From contig NZ_SDPV01000001.1 in assembly GCF_004135625.1 (NCBI RefSeq), positions 310,001-374,000 on the forward strand: DNA of 64,000 bases. The letters are read 5' to 3'. Source of the DNA: Pelagerythrobacter rhizovicinus. GTDB lineage: Bacteria; Pseudomonadota; Alphaproteobacteria; Sphingomonadales; Sphingomonadaceae. Of this stretch, positions 47,950 to 57,551 are shown one piece after another (within the stretch, counting starts at the first letter, position 1; each line of letters begins with the position of its first letter). The notes beneath the pieces are model-generated. The model searched no databases. It was not told the origin of the DNA and saw only the letters and a list, made by a program, of their open reading frames with translations. A program made the translations under genes and the position numbers.

Positions 47950-48150
47950 GCTGTGCCGCCACCGGTTGAGCGTCTGCCGGCTCGGTGATCTGGCGGAAGC
48001 TTTGCCCGAAGGTGAGAGGGCCCCGTACCCAGCCGAACGCGATAGCGATACGATGTCGCACCCGATCAGGAAGTGGACGTGGGCCCAGACACCCGGCCGA
48101 TCGACCCTCACCGCAGCGAGCTGGCGGCCGACGATGCCGCAACACCTGCC
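47950..48150 (-). pseudogene. Remnant of the C-terminus of an NDH-2-type NADH dehydrogenase
   Basis: On the minus strand one frame reads GIVGRQLAAVRVDRPGVWAH and HFLIG. After a one-base shift it continues VRHRIAIAFGWVRGPLTFGQ and SFRQITEPAD. This matches the end of type II NADH dehydrogenase-like flavoproteins (a 'GRR.AVV' strand, then a 'H..FLIG.R.R..V...W...YLTF' membrane-associated tail). No FAD or NADH domains are seen upstream, so this is a decayed fragment. Confidence 0.55.
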
Positions 48151-48524
48151 GCTCAGACGATTGCGCCTGCCGGGATCATGCGTTCTCCCCTGAAAGCCTG
48201 TTCGAATCAATTGGCGTGACGGGTGACCGTACACGGTCTCACTTCATTCGCTGCCTGCTTGTGCGGGCCCAAGGTCGGCGAGGCAGTAGCACCCGCGGCC
48301 GACATGACGGCTGCGGCAAGAATAATTGCACTCGCGGGCCTTTTGTGCATCACACTTGCTCCAAGCTTCCCCTACCAGCAACGTTCGCCCCGGTGCAACG
48401 GAGGCTACGCCCGTGTAGCGAGATCGCTCTCATGGCTTCGGAGCGTGTGCTTGCCCACCAACGGCTTCCACAGCAAATCTGTGCTTTTCCAATCTCTTGT
48501 TGTAATGTCCCGGCGCCGGGCGGT

Positions 48525-48549
48525 GGAACCGAAGGTCTGCTCGGGAGTT
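48525..48549 (+). promoter_or_regulatory. Possible EcfG-type (general stress) promoter
   Basis: GGAAC at 48525-48529 is separated by 16 bases from AGTT at 48546-48549. The alphaproteobacterial EcfG consensus is GGAAC, 16-17 bases, then CGTT, so one base differs. It would start transcription about 80 bases before the histidine kinase gene. HWE kinases often feed the PhyR-EcfG stress pathway, so such control would make sense, but a single match in GC-rich DNA is weak. Confidence 0.3.
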
Positions 48550-48637
48550 GGTTTGCGTTTGAAAAGCGTTCGGGGCCGCCCTGCGGCCGGGCGAATTTTA
48601 CCGGGGGTTCTTGTATGGTTGCGAGCAGTTGAGGGGC

Positions 48638-50818
48638 ATGGCCACTAATCAGATTCTGTCCCCACCACGTCAACTGAGCGAGTACGAGGCGTTGATGGCG
48701 GCCGCACCGAGCGTTCTGGAGGCACTGCCCGGCGCGGTCTATCTCTGCGACGCCGAAGGTTATCTTACGCGTTACAATCTGGAAGCGGAGACGCTGTGGG
48801 GCCGCAAGCCCGCGCTGGACCGGCAGGAACGGTTCTGCGGATCGCACAAGCTCTACCTGGTCGATGGAACGCCGCTCGCACTCGAAGACTGCCCAATGGC
48901 TGAGGCCGTCGAGACGGGCAAGGGAACGCGCAATGGCGAAGTCGTGATCGAGCGGCCGGATGGCACGAAGATCACTGCGCTCGTGAACGTTCGGGCGCTG
49001 CGTGGTCCGGACGGTGAGGTTCAGGGCGCAATCAACTGCATCCAGGACATCTCAGAGCGCAAGGCGCTCGAGGAAGAGCTCGTGCGCAAGAATCGCGACC
49101 TCGAGGACTTCTTCGATAACGGTGCCGTCGGTCTGCACATCGTCAGTGGCGACGGCACGATCCTGCGCGCAAATCGCGCAGAACTCGACTTGCTCGGCTA
49201 CTCCGCCGATGAGTACATCGGACGATCGATCACGGACTTCCATGCCGATGCCCCCGTGATCGACGATATTCTTCACCGCCTATCACGCGGCGACCAGCTC
49301 GATCGCCATCCGGCCCGGCTGCGTGCGAAGGACGGCTCCATTCGCGAGGTGCTGATCACCTCGAACAGCCGTATCGAGGACGGGGAGTTTGTTAACACTC
49401 GCTGCTTCACAATCGATGTGACCGACTGGCGCAAGGCGGAGCAGGCGCAACGCGAGAGCGATGAGCGCCTCGCCGCGACGCACGAGGCCGCTCCCGTGGG
49501 GATAGCCGAGGTCGACGAACAGGGCTGCTACATCCGCGTGAACGACGCCTTGTGCAGCATCCTCGGCCGCACCCGCGATGAAGTGCTCTCTTCCAGCTTG
49601 GTCGAAATCACCCACCCGGAGGACCGCGCTCGCGAATCCCAGCAGTATCAGAGCCAGGTTCGCGGTGAGATCGACAGCTACGCGAGCGAGAAGCGCGCCA
49701 TCCGGGGCGATGGCTCGATCATCCATCTCGAGGTCTCAAGCTCGTCGGTTCGTGACGCGCAAGGGCACTTCCGCTTCGGGGTGCGGATCATGCAGGACGT
49801 GACCGAGCGCAAGCGCATGCAGGAGGAGCTCCGCGCGAACGAGCGCCGCCTGAGCGATTTGCTGCAGGCGCTGCCGGCGGCGATCTATACGACCGATGCA
49901 GAAGGCAGGATAACCTTCTATAATCAGGCGGCTGCGGACCTAGCCGGGCGCACCCCCGAACTCGGCGTCGACGAATGGTGCGTGACCTGGAAGCTCTACC
50001 GGCCGGACGGAACGCCGCTGCCGCACGAGGAATGCCCGATGGCCGTGGCCTTGCGCGAGGAGCGCGCAGTTCGCGGCGAGGAGGCGATAGCCGAGCGCCC
50101 CGACGGAAGCAGAACGCCGTTCATCCCTTACCCGACGCCGCTGCGCGATGCCGACGGGCGGCTCATCGGTGCAGTCAACATGCTGGTCGACATCAGCGAC
50201 CGGAAGGCGGCCGAAACGCGGCAGAAGGTTCTGATCGACGAACTCAATCATCGGGTCAAAAACACGCTGGCTACGGTGCAGTCGCTGGCCCGGCAGACCT
50301 CCAGGCATGCGCGGGACCTGCATGGGTTCGGCGAGACCTTCGAGGCGCGCCTCCTCGCTCTTGCGAGGGCGCACGATCTCCTGACGGCCCGCAACTGGAC
50401 AAGCGCGCCTCTCGAGAAGCTGCTTGACGATATAGTTGCACCCTACAGCGGCGACCGGGGACGCCTGCGAATGAACGGACCGCACGTCGAACTCGACCCG
50501 CGCACGGCGCTCTCGATGACCATGGTGCTGAGCGAACTGGCGACGAATGCGGCGAAATACGGCGCGCTGAGCGGGCCCGACGGCGTCCTCTCGGTCGATT
50601 GGGACTTGTCGGGTGATGCAGACGGCGCGCTCGAACTGAAGTGGTCGGAATGCGGAGGGCCATCCGTGCGTGCGCCGGACCGGCAGGGGTTCGGCACGCG
50701 GCTTATCGAACGCTGCATCCGTCGCGACCTGGGCGGGCGGCTTGACCTGCGATTTGCCGAAAGCGGCGTCGAGTGCCGGATCGAAGTGCCGCTCGGAGTG
50801 TTGGCGGAAGATGCCTGA
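48638..50818 (+). CDS. Multi-PAS HWE/HisKA_2-type sensor histidine kinase
   Basis: A soluble 726-residue sensor kinase without membrane segments. Four PAS domains lie at about 25-150, 160-275, 285-405 and 415-530; the first and last share a PDGTPL...ECPMA insertion, suggesting duplication. The phosphoacceptor is in LIDELNHRVKNTLATVQSLA near residue 535, the HWE/HisKA_2 family form. The ATPase domain contains MVLSELATNAAKYGALSG and ends GFGTRLIERCIRRDLGG. HWE kinases in alphaproteobacteria sense light, redox or stress and often act on PhyR or single-domain regulators. ATG 48638 follows GAGGGG. It overlaps the response regulator gene by eight bases. Confidence 0.93.
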   Translation: MATNQILSPPRQLSEYEALMAAAPSVLEALPGAVYLCDAEGYLTRYNLEAETLWGRKPALDRQERFCGSHKLYLVDGTPLALEDCPMAEAVETGKGTRNGEVVIERPDGTKITALVNVRALRGPDGEVQGAINCIQDISERKALEEELVRKNRDLEDFFDNGAVGLHIVSGDGTILRANRAELDLLGYSADEYIGRSITDFHADAPVIDDILHRLSRGDQLDRHPARLRAKDGSIREVLITSNSRIEDGEFVNTRCFTIDVTDWRKAEQAQRESDERLAATHEAAPVGIAEVDEQGCYIRVNDALCSILGRTRDEVLSSSLVEITHPEDRARESQQYQSQVRGEIDSYASEKRAIRGDGSIIHLEVSSSSVRDAQGHFRFGVRIMQDVTERKRMQEELRANERRLSDLLQALPAAIYTTDAEGRITFYNQAAADLAGRTPELGVDEWCVTWKLYRPDGTPLPHEECPMAVALREERAVRGEEAIAERPDGSRTPFIPYPTPLRDADGRLIGAVNMLVDISDRKAAETRQKVLIDELNHRVKNTLATVQSLARQTSRHARDLHGFGETFEARLLALARAHDLLTARNWTSAPLEKLLDDIVAPYSGDRGRLRMNGPHVELDPRTALSMTMVLSELATNAAKYGALSGPDGVLSVDWDLSGDADGALELKWSECGGPSVRAPDRQGFGTRLIERCIRRDLGGRLDLRFAESGVECRIEVPLGVLAEDA

Positions 50819-51179
50819 TCTCGCCGGAGTTCGCGTTCTGATCGTCGAAGACGAGTCGATTGTCGCGATGATGCTCGAGGAAATGCTCGAGGAACTCGGT
50901 TGCGAGATCGCGGCGTCCGTGGCCAGCGTGGCCAGAGCCGAGCACGCCGTCCGGACAATCGATGTCGATCTCGCGCTGCTGGACGTAAATCTCTCTGGCG
51001 AGACGACGATCGACTTCGCGCGCGGACTGGCTGGCCGCCCAATCCCGTTCGCTTTCTGCACCGGCTACGGTAGCGCCGGTGTGCCCGCGGACCTGCGAGA
51101 CCGGCCGGTGCTCACGAAGCCCTTTGCGCCTTGGGAACTTCGCAAGGCGATCGAACGCGTGCTCTTGCCGAGCGACTGA
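50811..51179 (+). CDS. Single-domain response regulator
   Basis: A 122-residue stand-alone receiver domain: acidic pair E13/D14 (VLIVEDES), phosphorylatable D58 (LLDVNLSG), T84 (FCTGYG) and K103 (LTKPF). There is no output domain, so it must pass the signal by phosphotransfer or protein contact, or act as a phosphate sink for the kinase encoded just upstream. ATG 50811 overlaps the kinase stop, and GCGGAAG precedes it within the kinase gene. The overlap points to coupled translation and a matched pair. Confidence 0.93.
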   Translation: MPDLAGVRVLIVEDESIVAMMLEEMLEELGCEIAASVASVARAEHAVRTIDVDLALLDVNLSGETTIDFARGLAGRPIPFAFCTGYGSAGVPADLRDRPVLTKPFAPWELRKAIERVLLPSD

Positions 51180-51613
51180 ACACGGCTTCCAGAATTCCGT
51201 GCGGCTCGCGTGGTCTCCGGCGTGGGCGGCATGCCCAACAGCTCGCCGGCGAAGGACGCTCGCTGCGCCGCCGCTCTCGCGAAGACCGGCCCGGCCGCTT
51301 CGCTCCGCGCAGCCGGCGAGCAGCTATCGAGCAGGCTCATGGGCGTGGCGCTGGCCACTTTCAGTCTTGCAGCAGATCCTTGCCCGCAGGGCCCAACACC
51401 GCGCGACGATCAAAGTCGCATCCGATGCCTCTCTTCCGTTGACAGGGGTCGCGGCGCTTCCCATTGTTGGCTTGCGGGCCGGGCCCCTCTGACGAGACCG
51501 ATCTCGTGATGTCGGACCGCATCGGATGATCCGATGCTAGAGGCCCGGCGCAACGCGCTCCCCAAAAGCACGGATCCTCCGGTGACCAACGGTCGACTAG
51601 AGGAGATGTACGA
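51180..51613. other. Gene-poor stretch with two tandem hairpins
   Basis: No supported gene. Near the end, ACGAGA/TCTCGT (51492-51507) and the perfect eight-pair GCATCGGA/TCCGATGC around TGA (51519-51537) form two adjacent hairpins without T-runs, upstream of the small ydcH-like gene. They may stabilise the mRNA ends or form a small RNA. Confidence 0.45.
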
Positions 51614-51775
51614 ATGCACTCGCGCCTGTTCCGCCTGATCGAAAGGCATCAGCGAATCGACGAGCTGCTGCGCTTCGCGCAGCAGCGTGCCGACAGCCAC
51701 GAGGTTGCCCGGCTGCGCAGCTTGAAGAGGAAGGCAAAGGGGCTAATTCACCGGTTCACGATGCGCGCCGCGTGA
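51614..51775 (+). CDS. Small YdcH-like (DUF465) protein
   Basis: A 53-residue protein, MHSRLFRLIERHQRIDELLR and so on, predicted to be two basic helices. It matches the DUF465/YdcH family in its opening, spacing of basic residues and the late LRSLKRKAKGLIHRF. Function is unknown; family members are small, abundant and often stress-linked. ATG 51614 is chosen over ATG 51606 because GAGGAG (51600-51605) is eight bases upstream and the family starts MHSR. Confidence 0.72.
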   Translation: MHSRLFRLIERHQRIDELLRFAQQRADSHEVARLRSLKRKAKGLIHRFTMRAA

Positions 51776-51872
51776 GCGCCGCCCAGTTTGCCGACCGGTA
51801 GACCAAGCCCGGGGGCCTCGCAACCGTTGCTCCGGTCATCCCGTTCCCTGATACCCGAGAAGAGAGTCCCGC

Positions 51873-52898
51873 ATGGAGTTCCTATTTGCAGATTGGCTGG
51901 GGACGCCAGCCTGGTTCTGGCTTTCCTTCCTCGCCCTGGTTGTTGCCCTGACAGCGTTCGACCTCGGCGTGCTCCACAAGGAAGACCGGGAGATGGGCAT
52001 CGGGGAGAGCCTGAAGCTCTCCGCATTCTACATCGGCATCGCTCTGCTGTTCGGCGCCTGGGTCTGGTACGCCCGCGGCCCTGAGCCGGGCATGCAGTAT
52101 TATACCGGCTTCTTCATCGAGAAGGCGCTGTCGATCGACAACGTCTTCGTCATCAGCCTGATCTTCACCTACTTCGCCATCCCGCCGAAGTACCAGTACC
52201 GGGCGCTGCTGTGGGGTATCATCGCGGTGATCGTGCTGCGCGGTCTGATGATCGCCGGCGGCGCGGCGCTGGTGAACGAAGCCTACTGGGTGCTCTACCT
52301 GTTCGCCGCCTTCCTGGTCTTCACCGGCATCAGGATGTTTTTCGCCGGCGACCAGCCGATGGACGTGGCGAACAATCCGGCAGTGAGGTTCATCTCCCGG
52401 CACATGCGCGTGACGCGAGAGCTTCACGGTCAGCGCTTCTTCGTGAAGGCCCCCGATCCCAAGACGGGCAAGCTGGTGAGCGCGGCGACGCCGCTGTTCC
52501 TCGCACTCGTGGTGATCAACCTCGCCGACCTCGTGTTCGCGGTCGACAGCGTGCCGGCGATCTTCGCCATCACCACCGACACCTTCATCGTCTACACTTC
52601 CAACATCATGGCGATCCTGGGCCTTCGCGCGTTGTATTTCGCGTTGGCGGCGATGGTTCATCGCTTTCACTATCTCAAGTACGCGCTAGCAGCGGTGCTG
52701 GTCTTCATCGGCACAAAGATCTTCGTTGCGGATTTCGTGTTGGGCGGCGACAAGTTCCCGCCGGCCCTCAGCCTCGGCGTCACCTTCGCGCTTATCGCTG
52801 CTGGCGTACTATACTCACTGTGGAAGACGCGCGGTCAGCCGGAGCCCGACTGGCCGGCAGAAATGGAGGCAGAGGATCCGGGGCGCAAAGACGCGTAG
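51873..52898 (+). CDS. TerC family integral membrane protein
   Basis: A 341-residue inner-membrane protein with about eight hydrophobic segments. It has the TerC hallmarks FDLGVLHKEDREM, EKALSIDNVFVISLIFTYF and INLADLVFAVDSVPAIFAIT, whose membrane-embedded acidic residues are thought to bind Mn2+ or other cations. TerC/Alx proteins export manganese or help metallation of exoenzymes; tellurite resistance is a historical name. The start ATG at 51873 has AGAAGAGAG upstream. I found no convincing yybP-ykoY manganese riboswitch in the 97-base leader. Confidence 0.93.
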   Translation: MEFLFADWLGTPAWFWLSFLALVVALTAFDLGVLHKEDREMGIGESLKLSAFYIGIALLFGAWVWYARGPEPGMQYYTGFFIEKALSIDNVFVISLIFTYFAIPPKYQYRALLWGIIAVIVLRGLMIAGGAALVNEAYWVLYLFAAFLVFTGIRMFFAGDQPMDVANNPAVRFISRHMRVTRELHGQRFFVKAPDPKTGKLVSAATPLFLALVVINLADLVFAVDSVPAIFAITTDTFIVYTSNIMAILGLRALYFALAAMVHRFHYLKYALAAVLVFIGTKIFVADFVLGGDKFPPALSLGVTFALIAAGVLYSLWKTRGQPEPDWPAEMEAEDPGRKDA

Positions 52899-53042
52899 AG
52901 CGGCCTTATCGCGCTCCATCCATGACGGGGAACAGAAAGCATTTGATCACGGGACGCGAACTAGGACCGATGATTCAAGATCACGAGCTGGCGCCGCTTC
53001 GGGCAGAGCTGCGCGAGACTGTAGCCATACCCGCGCTGTTCA

Positions 53043-53117
53043 TGGTGGGCGCGGCAAGGATTGAACTTGCGACCCCACCCGTGTGAAGGGTGTGCTCTAC
53101 CACTGAGCTACGCGCCC
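53043..53117 (-). tRNA. tRNA-Val(CAC)
   Basis: On the minus strand the acceptor stem is GGGCGCG/CGCGCCC, the D-arm GCTC...GAGC, and the anticodon arm CACCC-TTCACAC-GGGTG with anticodon CAC (reads GUG). The T-arm is GCAAG-TTCAATC-CTTGC, with discriminator A and an encoded CCA at 53043-53045. All four arms pair well. Confidence 0.97.
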
Positions 53118-53259
53118 GCCGGAGTGCCTCGTGGCATGTCTCCACGGCAGGGGCGCGCCTTTGCCATGCGTTGCCGGGCTTGGCAAGCGCGGTAATGCAC
53201 GGAGTGGCAGCGCCGGCCGCGGAGACGTCGCGAGTGTTTCCACCCGCGCGTTCTTCGCG

Positions 53260-55131
53260 TCAGTCCAGAAATGTGAACAGCCGGGCCAGCCATCCCTTTG
53301 GCACGGCGGCCCGGGCCTGGACGCTCGGCGCAGGGGGGCACTCGAGGCAGTAGGCCTGCATCCCGCTCGACGACAGCAGTCGCTCGACGTCGCCCGCGAC
53401 GCGTGCCAGCAGCGCCCGCTCGCGGCCTGCGACCATCGCGAAGATGTCGCCGCCGCCCGCGCTTTCGCCGGCGACCAACTGCCGAATCAGTGCGTCGTAG
53501 GGCTGCACGTCCTCGCCGAGGAATTCGACGTGCCAGCCGCCGTCCTCGAGCTCGGCCTGTCCGGCGGCCCAGGCGATCGCGTCGTCGAGCCCGCCGTACT
53601 GATCGACCAGACCGATCTGCCGTGCCGTGCCGCCGTCCCACACACGCCCCCGGCCGACGGCGTCGACCTGCGCGGGCGTCATGTTGCGCGATTCGGCGAC
53701 GCGGGCGAGGAATTCGCTGTACCCGTTCTCGATCGAACTCTGCAGGATCGCATCGATCTCGGGCGTGAAGCCGCCGATCAGGTCGGGCTGGCCGGACAGC
53801 GGGGTGGTGCGCACGCCGTCGGCATGGATGCCCCACTCGGCTGCGGCATTCTCGAACGTCGGGATGACGGCGAAGATACCGATCGAGCCGGTGATCGTTT
53901 CGGGCTCCGCAAAGATGCGGTCGGCGGGAGTCGAGACCCAATAGCCGCCGCTCGCGGCGAGGTTGCCCATCGAAACCACGATCGGGATGTCCTTCGCCTT
54001 GTGGCGCAGGATGCCCCGACGGATCTCCTCCGACGCGGTCACCGAGCCGCCCGGCGAATCGACGCGCACGACCAGCGCGGCGAGATCTTCGTCGAGGGCA
54101 TCGAGCAGGACGTCGCGGATGCGGTCGCCGCCTGCCACTCCCGGCCCCGCATCCCCGTCGACGATCGTTCCGGCGATCGTGACGACGCCGATCTTCCTGC
54201 CCGACCGATCCGGCTCGACTTCCGCCAGCCACGGGTCGAACTCGGTATGTGCGTAGGTTCCGGGCGTTTCGTCCCAGCCGTCCTCGCCGGCGATTTCCGC
54301 CACGCGTTCGCCGAACTCGGTCTTGCTGCCCAGCTTGTCGACCAGCCCGGCCTCCATCGCCGCGGTCGCGAGGTCGCCGTCGGCCGCCGCGAGCCATTCG
54401 ACCGGCTGCTGCGTAACCCGGTCGAGCTGAATCTGCGGCCGGGCCTTCTTCACGTTGGCCTGCCATTCTTCCCACAGCGCGCCGTACAGCGCCTGGTAGT
54501 TCTCCCGCGCTTCGGGGGACATGTCCGAACGCGAATAGGGTTCCACCGCCGACTTGTATTCGCCGACCTTGTAGATGTGGGCGTTGACGTTCAGGTTCTC
54601 GAGCAGCTCGCCGAAGTAGATGTTCGATCCGCCCGGGCCGGCGATAACGGCACCGCCCAGCGGATCGACCCAGACTTCGCTCGCGTGGGAGGCGAGCATC
54701 ATCGCGTCGTCGCCGTAGGCGACCGCGTAGGTCAGCACGGGCTTGTCGGCCGCGCGCGCGCGATCGAGCGCCTCGCCGATGTCCTGCAGATGCACCTGCC
54801 CTCCGCCGAGGAACGAGGTGAGGTCGAGCACGATCGCCTTGATCCGGTCGTCCGTCGCCGCCTCGTCGATCGCATGGACGAGGTCGCGCGCCTGGAACTC
54901 GGTGATTGGCGGCTCTCCGCTCAGCAGCACGGCGAACGGATCGATCTTCGACTTTTCCTCGACTACCACGCCGTCGAGCTCCAGCAGCAGCGCGCCTTCG
55001 CGGACCTGGGCAGGGCTGGGCCGGGCCGTGAGAATGGCATAGAGCGCCATGAAGAACAGCAGCAGGAAGACGAGGCTCATCCCGTCCTTGATGCCCACCA
55101 ACAGTCGCCAAACCTTGCCCGCGAAGCTCAT
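53260..55131 (-). CDS. sppA: Signal peptide peptidase SppA, long (67 kDa) type
   Basis: This membrane-anchored serine/lysine protease degrades cleaved signal peptides. The 623-residue product has one N-terminal membrane segment (about 18-35) and two tandem S49 domains. The catalytic lysine K193 is in VGEYKSAVEPYSR of the first domain and the nucleophile S394 in MGNLAASGGYW of the second, the arrangement known from E. coli SppA. Length matches the long form. It is divergent from pyrB, with about 100 bases between starts. Confidence 0.96.
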   Translation of the reverse strand: MSFAGKVWRLLVGIKDGMSLVFLLLFFMALYAILTARPSPAQVREGALLLELDGVVVEEKSKIDPFAVLLSGEPPITEFQARDLVHAIDEAATDDRIKAIVLDLTSFLGGGQVHLQDIGEALDRARAADKPVLTYAVAYGDDAMMLASHASEVWVDPLGGAVIAGPGGSNIYFGELLENLNVNAHIYKVGEYKSAVEPYSRSDMSPEARENYQALYGALWEEWQANVKKARPQIQLDRVTQQPVEWLAAADGDLATAAMEAGLVDKLGSKTEFGERVAEIAGEDGWDETPGTYAHTEFDPWLAEVEPDRSGRKIGVVTIAGTIVDGDAGPGVAGGDRIRDVLLDALDEDLAALVVRVDSPGGSVTASEEIRRGILRHKAKDIPIVVSMGNLAASGGYWVSTPADRIFAEPETITGSIGIFAVIPTFENAAAEWGIHADGVRTTPLSGQPDLIGGFTPEIDAILQSSIENGYSEFLARVAESRNMTPAQVDAVGRGRVWDGGTARQIGLVDQYGGLDDAIAWAAGQAELEDGGWHVEFLGEDVQPYDALIRQLVAGESAGGGDIFAMVAGRERALLARVAGDVERLLSSSGMQAYCLECPPAPSVQARAAVPKGWLARLFTFLD

Positions 55132-55237
55132 CTGCTCGGAATCTCCGGAAGTGTCGTCCCGGCGCGGAACCTAGGGGGTACGGGCGAAAGGTTCCACCCG
55201 AAAGCGCTTGAGCGGCCGACAGGGCTCGACTAAGGGC

Positions 55238-56278
55238 ATGGCTTCAATGGCATCGACGGGAACTCACGACATACCGGGCCGCTTTCCGGCGGGCGCCCGC
55301 GCCTTTCCGCATCGCGACCTGACCGGCATCGGCCATCTCGAACGGCACGAGATCCTGTTCCTGCTCGCCGAGGCGGAGCAGTGGGTGGAACTCAACCGCC
55401 AGCCGTCCAAGCACTGCGACGAGCTGGCCGGCCTCACCATCATCAACGCCTTCTTCGAGAACTCGACGCGCACGCTGCTGAGTTTCGAGATCGCGGGCAA
55501 GCGGCTGGGGGCGGACGTCGTCAACATGCACGCCGCGCAGTCGAGCGTGAAGAAGGGCGAGACGCTGATCGACACCGCGATCACGCTCAACGCCATGCGC
55601 GCCGACGCGATCGTCATCCGCCATGGATCGAGCGGCGCGGTGGACCTGATCGCGAGCAAGGTCGACTGCCCGGTGCTCAACGCCGGCGACGGCCAGCACG
55701 AGCACCCGACGCAGGCGCTGCTCGATGCGCTCGCGCTGCGCCATGCGCTGGAGGATCGCGGGGAGGGGAGCGAGGACTTCACCGGGCTGACGGTGACGAT
55801 CTGCGGCGACATCCTGCACAGCCGCGTGGCGCGCTCCAATGTGCTTTGTCTGCAGGCGCTCGGTGCCTCTGTGCGCCTTTGTGCACCGCCCGCGCTGATG
55901 CCCTCTGGGGTGGAAGCTATGGGCGCGCAGCCTTTTCACGATTTCGACGCTGCGCTCGAGGGCGCGGACGTGGCGATGATGCTGCGCCTGCAAACCGAGC
56001 GGATGAGCGGCCAGTTCATTCCCTCCGCGCGCGAATACCACCACCTCTATGGCCTGACCCGCGAACGGCTGGAGCGCTGCGCGCCCGACGCGCTCGTCAT
56101 GCACCCGGGGCCGATGAACCGGGGGGTGGAGATCGACAGCGATGTGGCCGACATGCTCGACCGTTCGATCATCACCCGCCAGGTCGAAATGGGCGTGGCG
56201 ATCCGCATGGCCTGCCTCGACGTGCTGACCCGCAAGGCCCGCGGCGTGCCGGGCTGGAACGACGGGCAATGGGCATGA
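55238..56278 (+). CDS. pyrB: Aspartate carbamoyltransferase catalytic subunit
   Basis: The enzyme joins carbamoyl phosphate and aspartate in pyrimidine synthesis. The 346-residue product has the carbamoyl-phosphate motif [20 protein letters not shown], then [30 protein letters not shown] and a late [17 protein letters not shown]. The start is ATG 55238, with AAGGGC upstream; ATG 55247 is also possible. It overlaps the next gene by four bases (ATGA). No pyrI regulatory gene is adjacent, fitting the class of ATCase that pairs with a dihydroorotase-like subunit. Confidence 0.96.
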   Translation: MASMASTGTHDIPGRFPAGARAFPHRDLTGIGHLERHEILFLLAEAEQWVELNRQPSKHCDELAGLTIINAFFENSTRTLLSFEIAGKRLGADVVNMHAAQSSVKKGETLIDTAITLNAMRADAIVIRHGSSGAVDLIASKVDCPVLNAGDGQHEHPTQALLDALALRHALEDRGEGSEDFTGLTVTICGDILHSRVARSNVLCLQALGASVRLCAPPALMPSGVEAMGAQPFHDFDAALEGADVAMMLRLQTERMSGQFIPSAREYHHLYGLTRERLERCAPDALVMHPGPMNRGVEIDSDVADMLDRSIITRQVEMGVAIRMACLDVLTRKARGVPGWNDGQWA

Positions 56279-57501
56279 AGCAGGGGCGCGCCCTGACGAT
56301 TACCGGCGGCCGGCTGGTCACGCCCGACGGCGTTCGCACGGGCGCAGTCCGGCTCGGGGAGGGGCGGATCGCGGCGCTCGGCGAGATCGGTCCACAGGAG
56401 GGCGACCAGACGCTCGATGCGAACGGCATGCTCGTCGCACCGGCGCTGATCGACTTCGGCGTGTTCGCGATCGACAAGCCGGCGTTTCGCTTCGGCGGCA
56501 TCGCGCGCGCGGCGCTGATGCCCGATCAGACGCCTCCGCTCGACCTGCCGAGCAGGGTCTCGTTCATCGCCAAGAGCGGCAAGCCCGATCTCTGGGTCCA
56601 TCCCTTCGCCGCCGCCACGCGGGGGCTCGGGGGTGCCGAGCTCGCCGAGATCGCGCTGATGAAGGAAGCGGGCGCCCGCGGGGTTGCGACCGGGCGGGGG
56701 TGGATCGCCGACTCGGGCGTGATGCTGCGGCTGCTGCAGTACGCCGCGATGCTCGATCTCGTCGTGGTGGCGCACGCGGAGGATGGCGGTCTGATCGGCT
56801 CGGCGGCGGCGACCGCGGGCGAGATCGCCACCCGCCTCGGCCTGCCCAGCGCGCCCGCCGAGGCGGAGGCGCTGGCGGTCGCCCGCGATATTGCGCTGGC
56901 CGAAATGACGGGCGCGCGGCTGCACTTGCGACAGGTAACAACCCGCGCGGCGCTCGATCTCGTTCGCGCGGCCAAGCGTCGGGGCGTTTCCGTAACGGCC
57001 GGGGTGACGCCTGCGCACTTCATGCTGTCCGACCTGGCGACGGTCGATTTCCGCACCTTCGCCCGCCTGTCCCCGCCACTGCGGCGTGACGATGACCGCC
57101 GGGCGGTCATCGAGGCGATCGGGGACGGCACCATCGACGTAATCGCGTCGGGCCACGATCCCCGGGGGGCAGAGGACAAGCGGCTGCCGTTTGCCGACGC
57201 CGAACCGGGCATGGCGGGGGCCGAGACGCTGCTCGCCATGACGCTGACGCTCGTACGCGACGGCGTGATCGACTGGCCGCGCGCCTTCGACCTGCTGGCG
57301 GCCGCGCCTGCGCGGCTGCTCGGTGTGGAAGCGGGTGTTCTGCGCGAAGACCATGAAGCGGACGTGGCCGTGATCGACCCGGAGAAGCCGTGGGTCGTCG
57401 ACAGCCGCAAGATGGAAGCCACCGCCGGGAATACGCCGTTCGACGGTCAGCCCACGCAAGGCCGCGTGCTGACCCTCTTCAAGGGCGGCGTGCCGCTCTA
57501 G
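56275..57501 (+). CDS. Inactive dihydroorotase homologue (PyrC'), ATCase partner
   Basis: This 408-residue amidohydrolase-fold protein lies in the dihydroorotase family by length, order and segments such as [17 protein letters not shown] and [15 protein letters not shown]. Catalytic metal ligands are missing. The usual HxH after the first strand is replaced ([11 protein letters not shown]), the two-His segment reads RLHLRQVTT with only one, and the catalytic Asp region is IASGHDPRG instead of DHAPH. In pseudomonads and Deinococcus-Thermus such PyrC' proteins are catalytically dead but needed to assemble ATCase. The four-base overlap with pyrB supports that role. A working dihydroorotase must be elsewhere. 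Confidence 0.88.
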   Translation: MKQGRALTITGGRLVTPDGVRTGAVRLGEGRIAALGEIGPQEGDQTLDANGMLVAPALIDFGVFAIDKPAFRFGGIARAALMPDQTPPLDLPSRVSFIAKSGKPDLWVHPFAAATRGLGGAELAEIALMKEAGARGVATGRGWIADSGVMLRLLQYAAMLDLVVVAHAEDGGLIGSAAATAGEIATRLGLPSAPAEAEALAVARDIALAEMTGARLHLRQVTTRAALDLVRAAKRRGVSVTAGVTPAHFMLSDLATVDFRTFARLSPPLRRDDDRRAVIEAIGDGTIDVIASGHDPRGAEDKRLPFADAEPGMAGAETLLAMTLTLVRDGVIDWPRAFDLLAAAPARLLGVEAGVLREDHEADVAVIDPEKPWVVDSRKMEATAGNTPFDGQPTQGRVLTLFKGGVPL

Positions 57502-57551
57502 CGAAACAGAAACCCTCCGGTGAAGGAGAGGGGAAGGCTCGGTCGCGGGGC

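Larger units (their letters stand above)
47873..48637. other. Gene-poor stretch after the autotransporter operon
   Basis: Apart from the NDH-2 remnant at 47950-48150 and a possible extracytoplasmic-sigma promoter near 48525, I see no supported gene. Several open frames exist on both strands but have Arg/Ser/Pro-rich translations typical of non-coding GC-rich DNA. Confidence 0.5.

Noticed and set aside
47985-48632. A 215-residue plus-strand frame
   Set aside because: Its composition is Arg/Ser/Pro-rich as expected of non-coding GC-rich DNA, and it is antisense to the NDH-2-like remnant.
51210-51509. A 99-residue plus-strand frame after the response regulator
   Set aside because: It starts at GTG with no ribosome site, has no recognisable family, and competing frames of similar length exist on the other strand.
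51776-51872. A manganese (yybP-ykoY) riboswitch before terC
   Set aside because: The leader is only 97 bases and I could not find the conserved loop sequences; nothing beyond a few short stems.
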